Origin: Bradyrhizobium sp. S69
Lineage (GTDB): Bacteria > Pseudomonadota > Alphaproteobacteria > Rhizobiales > Xanthobacteraceae
Length of the DNA: 64,000 bases
Reading direction: 5' to 3'
Assembly: GCF_009766005.1 (NCBI RefSeq)
Contig: NZ_LMUK01000046.1
Coordinates: 129,687-193,686 of the forward strand
Position 1 is the stretch's first letter. Each line of letters starts with the position of its first letter. Of the stretch, positions 59,238-64,000 are shown in pieces. The position numbers and the translations under genes were made by a program. The notes beneath the pieces were generated by a model that was not told the DNA's origin, made no database searches, and was given only the letters and a program-made list of their open reading frames with translations.

Positions 59238-60122
59238 TCAGCGCGTGGTGGTGGCGACCGGCTGACCGAATGGATCGAGCTGCGTCGTTTGCCTTACCAG
59301 AGGGCGCACGACGATCCGGGGGCGCCGGGCTTCGCGCCGGGCGCGCTGGCGCTTCTTGACGGCGCTATCGTCGGATTTTGCGCTATCGGGCTTTGTCTTG
59401 GATGGCTCGATCGTCACCGGCGGGCCGCCCAGCGTGGCAATCCTGGTCGAGATGCCGTTGGGGTCTACCGGGATCGGCGCGCTCGCTGGTTCAGGAGCAG
59501 CTTGAGGCGCGGCATGTTCGGTCGAGGCTTGTTCGTGAGAGGCTTCAGCAATTTCGACGGCGGGAGCGGGAGCAGCCTCGCTTGTCGGCTGCTGCGCGGT
59601 CGTGGTCGGGTCACCGGCCGCCGGCGCATCGGTTGCGGCCTGCGGTGGAGTTTCCGTGACCGCGGCTTCGGGCATCGCGGCTTCCGGTCGGGCCGTCTGT
59701 TTGGTCGTCTCTTGTGGCGATGATTCCACCGCCGGCAGTGCGGCGATCTTTTCCGGCGCGGAGGCAGGCTCGGTTGCGACGGTCGCGGTTTGATCGACCG
59801 ATGCGGTCGCCGGCGCGGCGTCCGAGGCCGGCTGGTCGGCCTTCAGTATTTCCTTCGGTGTTTCCTTGGGTGTTTCCTTGGGCGTGTCTTTAGGCGGGTC
59901 GTCGACGCGCAACATGGCCAGCACCGGCTGTGAGCCCGGTTGTGCGGCCGGGCGGCTTTGCGCAAACCGGGTTTCGGGGGGCGGCTGCCAGGAGGGCGTG
60001 CTGGCAAACTCCTCGTGCGCGGTACGAAGCAACGCCGCGGCGCCGAACCCGAAGACCAGGACCGACATCGACAGCACGATCGCAGCGAACAGAAAACGAA
60101 AACCGGGAAGCATGGACGCCAA
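59238..60122 (-). CDS. Pro/Ala-rich membrane-anchored protein
   Basis: 294 residues. One hydrophobic helix near the N terminus (LFAAIVLSMSVLVFGFGAAAL) anchors a long low-complexity region rich in Pro, Ala, Glu and Thr that includes a tandem PKETPKE repeat (PKDTPKETPKETPKE), and ends with a basic segment (KKRQRARREARRPRIVVRP). No catalytic motif is visible. Such proteins often span the periplasm. The start could be 60122 or the ATG of MLPGF nine bases in. Confidence 0.7.
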   Translation of the reverse strand: MASMLPGFRFLFAAIVLSMSVLVFGFGAAALLRTAHEEFASTPSWQPPPETRFAQSRPAAQPGSQPVLAMLRVDDPPKDTPKETPKETPKEILKADQPASDAAPATASVDQTATVATEPASAPEKIAALPAVESSPQETTKQTARPEAAMPEAAVTETPPQAATDAPAAGDPTTTAQQPTSEAAPAPAVEIAEASHEQASTEHAAPQAAPEPASAPIPVDPNGISTRIATLGGPPVTIEPSKTKPDSAKSDDSAVKKRQRARREARRPRIVVRPLVRQTTQLDPFGQPVATTTR

Positions 60123-60470
60123 GTTCCGCTTCGCGAGATAAGCGAAGGCCTTTGAGCTGTCGGGAACGCGGTGATGACCGAAGGGTCGCCCTCAACCACG
60201 CAACCGGCACGGCCAGCGCGCAGCGAATCAGGATAATCAGAGGATAGCGTAACGCCTTCGCGGCGTTTGTTAAAAATGATCGGGGCTAATCCCCGGCCGG
60301 CCGGTCCGCGAAGCTTTGCTGAATGGTGCGGCTTGATGGCAACGGTGATGCCGGGAACATCACAAATGCCGGAACCTGCTGCGAATTAAGCTGATTTGTC
60401 TTGAATGCGCCGCTATCTTCGGTCAATTGCCTTAACGATCCGGTGTCGGCTTGGGGACTATACAAGAGCG
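60123..60470. other. Divergent intergenic region of about 350 bp
   Basis: It must contain promoters for the Pro/Ala-rich protein and the L,D-transpeptidase. A small gatcgggg-ctaat-ccccggc hairpin lies near 60280. No other feature or convincing short ORF is seen. Confidence 0.4.
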
Positions 60471-61592
60471 ATGATGATCAGACACATTTTGACGGTTTGT
60501 GCCGTCGCGGCGGCGGGCGCGGCGGCGACTTCGCTCGCCGAGGCTCAGAGCTATCCGGTTCCCCCCGGCGCGGTCTATTCACCCTATCCGCCCGCCGGCG
60601 GCCCGCCCAGCTATCGCCGCGGCGCCCCCGATTTCGACGCGCTCGATGAAGAGGACGAGGGGCCGGCCCCGCTGCCGCCGCCCGGCCCGGTGATGTCACC
60701 GGATGATCCGCGCTATGGCCGCCCGATGGGCGCTCCGCCGGCTTATTCCGACCGCAGCGTGCCGACCGGTCCGGTGATGTCGCCTGATGACCCGCGTTAT
60801 GGCCGTCCGGCTGGACCGCCCCCGGTGATCTATTCAAACGGCGGCAATGGCGGCCCGCCGCCGGCCAACGACGGTTTGCGTCCCCCTAGCGGTGTCACCG
60901 GCTCGGTCGAGCAGGCTCCCGTGGGCGCCGACGGCAAGCCGATGGTGATGTCCGCGCTGCCCGCCGATGAACAGCCCGAAACCGGTCCGGCGCAGCTCGC
61001 GCCAAACCTGCGTCGGCAGGAAGTCGCGTTCCCGACCAAGGAGCCGGCTGGGACGCTGGTCGTCGATACCCCGAACACCTACCTCTATTACGTGCTGGGT
61101 GGCGGACGCGCGATCCGCTACGGCGTCCGTGTCGGCCGCGATGGTTTCACCTGGACCGGGGTGCAGAAGATCACCCGCAAGGCCGAGTGGCCGGATTGGC
61201 ATCCGCCGCCGGAGATGATCGACCGCCAGCCCTATCTGCCGCGCTTCATGGCGGGCGGCCCGGGCAATCCGCTTGGCGCACGCGCGATGTATCTGGGTTC
61301 GACCGTGTACCGGATCCACGGCACCAACCAACCCTCGACCATCGGTAAGTTCGTCTCGTCGGGCTGCATCGGCATGCTGAACGATGACGTCTCGGACCTG
61401 TTCGATCGCGTCAAGGTCGGCACCCGCGTGGTCGTGATGCCCGGCAACCCGCCGGCTGCATTGGCCTCGGCGCAGGCGGTGCCCGGACCGAACGCCGGTG
61501 GGCCGGCATATAGCGGGCCGTCAGGGCCTGTCCCGGGCGGCGTTCAGCCAACCGTGGTGCCGCCGCTGCCCGCGCCGGTTACGGTGCGGTAG
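60471..61592 (+). CDS. L,D-transpeptidase (YkuD domain)
   Basis: 373 residues. A signal peptide (ILTVCAVAAAGAAATSLAEA) precedes a Pro/Gly-rich linker with two copies of GPVMSPDDPRYGRP (residues 72-85 and 100-113). The YkuD catalytic motif reads RIHGTNQPSTIGKFVSSGCIGM with H283 and C299. The enzyme makes 3-3 cross-links in peptidoglycan or attaches proteins to it in the periplasm, a major cross-link type in rhizobia. The ATG at 60471 was chosen over 60405 because it starts the signal peptide. Confidence 0.92.
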   Translation: MMIRHILTVCAVAAAGAAATSLAEAQSYPVPPGAVYSPYPPAGGPPSYRRGAPDFDALDEEDEGPAPLPPPGPVMSPDDPRYGRPMGAPPAYSDRSVPTGPVMSPDDPRYGRPAGPPPVIYSNGGNGGPPPANDGLRPPSGVTGSVEQAPVGADGKPMVMSALPADEQPETGPAQLAPNLRRQEVAFPTKEPAGTLVVDTPNTYLYYVLGGGRAIRYGVRVGRDGFTWTGVQKITRKAEWPDWHPPPEMIDRQPYLPRFMAGGPGNPLGARAMYLGSTVYRIHGTNQPSTIGKFVSSGCIGMLNDDVSDLFDRVKVGTRVVVMPGNPPAALASAQAVPGPNAGGPAYSGPSGPVPGGVQPTVVPPLPAPVTVR

Positions 61593-61629
61593 CAGCCCTC
61601 GCAATCTCGCTTGTCCTGCACATAAGCGT

Positions 61630-62604
61630 TCAGGACAGGCGGTGGTTGTCGTAGCGGTCGTGCAAATTCCTGATCGCATCGCGCATTTTTTCCCGCAATT
61701 CAGGCGGACCGAGCACTTCGGCGTCGATGCCAAAACGCAGCAATTGGCTTGTCGCCTGCCATAACGATCCGACCGGCATGACCACGGTGCGATAGCCGTC
61801 CGCGTCGGCCTCTCCGATTTCGGTCAGTGCGCTCACAAATGTCGACGTCAGCGGCTCCAGCATCTTGAAGCCAATTGGCGACAGGCGGACCGTGGCCCGA
61901 TTTGGGTGCAGCTTGTTTTCCAGCCGCTCGATGCTCTGCGTCCAATACGATTCCAGATTGAAGTCCGCAGGCCGCTCGAACGTATCGTCCAGTACTCTCA
62001 GCTCGCGGACCCTGGCGATCCGGTACGTTCGGGCGCTATTGCCGACCAGCCCCACGAGATACCAAGCCCCGCTCTTGAGCACGAGGCCGAGCGGCGCCAC
62101 CGTTCGGGATGTCTCGGCTTTCCAGCTGCGATAGCGAATTTCGATCAGCAACTGGTTCCAGACTGCGACGGCGATTTCTTGCAGGTAGGGCGGCAGCTCC
62201 TTTTCATAGAACCAGCCGGGCGCATCGAGATGAAAGCATACCCGCGTCCGTTCGGCGGCGGCTCGCATGTCGATGGGCAGCGCTGCGGTGAGCTTGAGCT
62301 GGGCTGCGGCCATGACCGAGCCAAGGCCGAGCGCGGCCGCAGGTCCAGCCAGGCCGGCGAAGGACAAGCTTCGCGCCTCCTCGAGCGATAGGCCGTTGAG
62401 ACGGGTCCGGTATCCCTCGAGCAGGCGATATCCGCCCGTCGAACCACGGTCGCTGTAGACCGGCACGCCCGAGGCGCTCAGGGCGTCGATGTCCCGGTAG
62501 ATGGTTCGAAGCGACACCTCGCATTGGTCGGCGAGCGCCTGCGCCGTCACGCGTCCGCGGGCTTGCAGGGTCATCAGGATCGACAAAAGGCGGCTGGCGC
62601 GCAT
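61630..62604 (-). CDS. WYL-domain transcriptional regulator (YafY type)
   Basis: 324 residues. The N-terminal winged helix is RLLSILMTLQARGRVTAQALADQCEVSLRTIYRDIDALSASGVPVYSDRG; the middle has a WYL domain with LKSGAWYLVGLVGNSARTYRIARV, and the C-terminal WCX extension follows. It is divergent from a GST gene with 99 bp between, and may control it. WYL domains sense small ligands such as nucleotides. Confidence 0.9.
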   Translation of the reverse strand: MRASRLLSILMTLQARGRVTAQALADQCEVSLRTIYRDIDALSASGVPVYSDRGSTGGYRLLEGYRTRLNGLSLEEARSLSFAGLAGPAAALGLGSVMAAAQLKLTAALPIDMRAAAERTRVCFHLDAPGWFYEKELPPYLQEIAVAVWNQLLIEIRYRSWKAETSRTVAPLGLVLKSGAWYLVGLVGNSARTYRIARVRELRVLDDTFERPADFNLESYWTQSIERLENKLHPNRATVRLSPIGFKMLEPLTSTFVSALTEIGEADADGYRTVVMPVGSLWQATSQLLRFGIDAEVLGPPELREKMRDAIRNLHDRYDNHRLS

Positions 62605-62703
62605 CGGGATAATCTAATCCAACCTGACAAAAGATGACAGGTATGGGGCGCTAGGGTGGGTCCGATACCAAGACCAGTCCAACGATCAATCCAGGAGCTC
62701 GTG

Positions 62704-63345
62704 ATGACGGATGCCGACACCATCACCCTTTTTCATTCTCCCCAATCGCGTTCCTCCGGTGCGCTGACCCTCCTCGAAGAACTCGGAGCCCCCAACCAAC
62801 TTCACGTCCTGAACATGAAGGCGGGCGAGCAACGGCGCCCGGAATATTTAGCAATTAATCCGCTCGGCAAGGTTCCCGCGATCCTGCATCGTGGCGAACT
62901 GGTCACGGAACAGGTGGCAATCTTCATCTACCTGGCGGATTTGTTTCCTGCTGCCGGATTCGCTCCGGTCATCGGGGATACCCGGCGCGGCGCCTATCTG
63001 CGCTGGCTGATCTATTATGCCTCGTGCTACGAGCCCGCGTTGGTCGATCGCGCCATGCAGCGCGAACCCGCGCCGCACGCCACTTCTCCCTATGGGACGT
63101 TCGACACGATGCTTGAAACCATCGTTAGCCAGATCAGGGACCAGCCCTATTTGCTAGGCGACACGATTTCGGCCGCTGACATTCTCTGGGGCAATGCGTT
63201 GAACTGGGGCGTGATGTTCAAACTGGTGCCCGAAGAGAAGGCCGTCATCGATTATGTCGCCCGGATCGTGCAGCGGCCAGCCGCGATCAAGGTGACGTCG
63301 ATGGATGCCGAGCTAGCGGCCGAGCACCAGAAGGCCCTCGGCTAG
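62704..63345 (+). CDS. Glutathione S-transferase family protein
   Basis: 213 residues: the N-terminal domain TLFHSPQSRSSGALTLLEELG is thioredoxin-like with the catalytic serine in HSPQSRSS, then NPLGKVPAILHRGELVTEQVAIFIYLADLFP. The C-terminal helices contain DTISAADILWGNALNWG. It probably conjugates or reduces small electrophiles. AGGAG precedes the ATG at 62704. The divergent WYL regulator probably controls it. Confidence 0.88.
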   Translation: MTDADTITLFHSPQSRSSGALTLLEELGAPNQLHVLNMKAGEQRRPEYLAINPLGKVPAILHRGELVTEQVAIFIYLADLFPAAGFAPVIGDTRRGAYLRWLIYYASCYEPALVDRAMQREPAPHATSPYGTFDTMLETIVSQIRDQPYLLGDTISAADILWGNALNWGVMFKLVPEEKAVIDYVARIVQRPAAIKVTSMDAELAAEHQKALG

Positions 63346-63354
63346 CCGGTTGGA

Positions 63355-64000
63355 TCAGGCCAGCTTCCGCAATATGTCGCCCTTGAACCAGGCGTCGATG
63401 CCTTCGACCATCTGGCGGTAGTGGTTGCTGAAGCTTTCCTGGGTGACGTAGCCGAGATGCGGCGTCAGCACGATGTTGTCGAGCTTGCGGAACGGGTTAT
63501 CGACCGGCAGCGGCTCGACCGAGAACACGTCGATCGCGGCGCCTGCGATTTGGCGCTGCTGCAGCGTCTTGAGCAGGGCCGCTTCATCGACGATCGGTCC
63601 GCGCGCGGTGTTGACGAGGTAGGATGTCGGCTTCATGCGCGCCAGATCGTCGGTGCCGACCAGTCCGCGCGAGCGTTGGCTGAGCACGACATGAACGGTG
63701 ATGATGTCGGCGGTCGAGAACAGCTCTTCCTTGGTAGCGTAACCGACGCCGGCCTCCTTGCAGCGCTCCGGCGTCAGGTTTGGGCTCCAGGCGATCACGT
63801 TCATGCCGAACGCCTGCGCCAGTTTCGACACCTTGGTGCCGAGCTTGCCGAGGCCGACCACGCCCAGCGTTTTGCCTTCGATCTCGATGCCGACGAATTT
63901 CTGCAACGGCTCGCCGGCGTGCATCCGTGCGTTCTCGCGGCCGATGTTGCGGGTCAGTTCCAGGATCAGGCCCATGGTCAGCGGCGCAGTGGGATCGCGC
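63355..64000 (-). CDS. D-2-hydroxyacid dehydrogenase, C-terminal part
   Basis: The frame stays open to the window edge, so the N-terminal part lies outside; the ATG at 63975 is internal. The visible 215 residues hold the NAD motif LGVVGLGKLGTKVSKLA, the Arg region VNTARGPIVDEAALL, and the catalytic His in LTPHLGYVTQESF. The enzyme reduces or oxidises a 2-hydroxy acid such as glycerate or phosphoglycerate with NAD(H). It is convergent with the GST gene, 9 bp apart. Confidence 0.9.
   Translation of the reverse strand, partial: RDPTAPLTMGLILELTRNIGRENARMHAGEPLQKFVGIEIEGKTLGVVGLGKLGTKVSKLAQAFGMNVIAWSPNLTPERCKEAGVGYATKEELFSTADIITVHVVLSQRSRGLVGTDDLARMKPTSYLVNTARGPIVDEAALLKTLQQRQIAGAAIDVFSVEPLPVDNPFRKLDNIVLTPHLGYVTQESFSNHYRQMVEGIDAWFKGDILRKLA

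Noticed and set aside
1..64000. tRNA, rRNA, integrase or insertion sequence
   Set aside because: Scanning by eye found no tRNA T-loop/CCA pattern, rRNA core sequence, transposase or integrase motif. A dedicated search would be needed to exclude a tRNA fully.

Overview
The window is a high-GC, gene-dense chromosomal segment of an alphaproteobacterium, most likely Bradyrhizobium or a close relative. This rests on the codon and base composition, on a D-tartrate dehydratase whose sequence closely follows my recollection of the Bradyrhizobium japonicum enzyme, and on several families of dispersed palindromic intergenic repeats of the kind seen in that genus. No rRNA, tRNA, CRISPR array, transposase or phage gene was found, so this looks like ordinary chromosome rather than a symbiosis or mobile island.

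Layout. 1-11.8 kb: end of a sorbosone-type dehydrogenase, a dihaem cytochrome c, an amidase, a glutathione peroxidase with a DUF3297 protein, tarD, malonyl-CoA decarboxylase, a PilZ protein, an AraC regulator divergent from an MFS transporter, and the Kup potassium transporter. 11.8-17.8 kb: a small exported protein and a very large autotransporter carrying a ParB-like domain near its N terminus. 17.8-27.5 kb: a MocR-type regulator divergent from a complete eight-gene Nit1C cluster (nitrilase, radical SAM, GNAT, AIR-synthase-like, glycosyltransferase, two small nitrogen-starvation proteins, flavoprotein), which is preceded by a consensus sigma-54 promoter and followed by an orphan amino-acid-type binding protein. 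28-44 kb: a mixed metabolic region with a double-cupin protein, a ModA-like binding protein, PHB depolymerase, a GST, a branched-chain amino acid binding protein, regulators, a methyltransferase, succinate-semialdehyde dehydrogenase with a LysR regulator, a quinone-oxidoreductase-like enzyme and several small proteins. 44.7-50.6 kb: SMP-30 lactonase, GNAT, GMC oxidoreductase, and a TetR/MFS efflux pair around a long dyad. 50.7-55.0 kb: a leftward catabolic operon (VanA-like Rieske oxygenase, GntR regulator, VanB-like reductase, Baeyer-Villiger-type monooxygenase) behind two TGTATACA sites. 55.2-64 kb: MoxR ATPase and VWA protein, two rhodanese-fold sulfurtransferases, an L,D-transpeptidase, a WYL regulator divergent from a GST, and the end of a D-2-hydroxyacid dehydrogenase.

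The most coherent system is Nit1C. The first seven genes are tightly spaced or overlapping, and the sigma-54 promoter fits induction under nitrogen limitation. Published work links this cluster to cyanide assimilation as a nitrogen source, but the roles of most of its proteins are unknown. The other notable items are the ParB-domain autotransporter, the Rieske/BVMO operon, and a set of inverted-repeat operators at divergent promoters. All functional calls come from reading the sequence without database searches.
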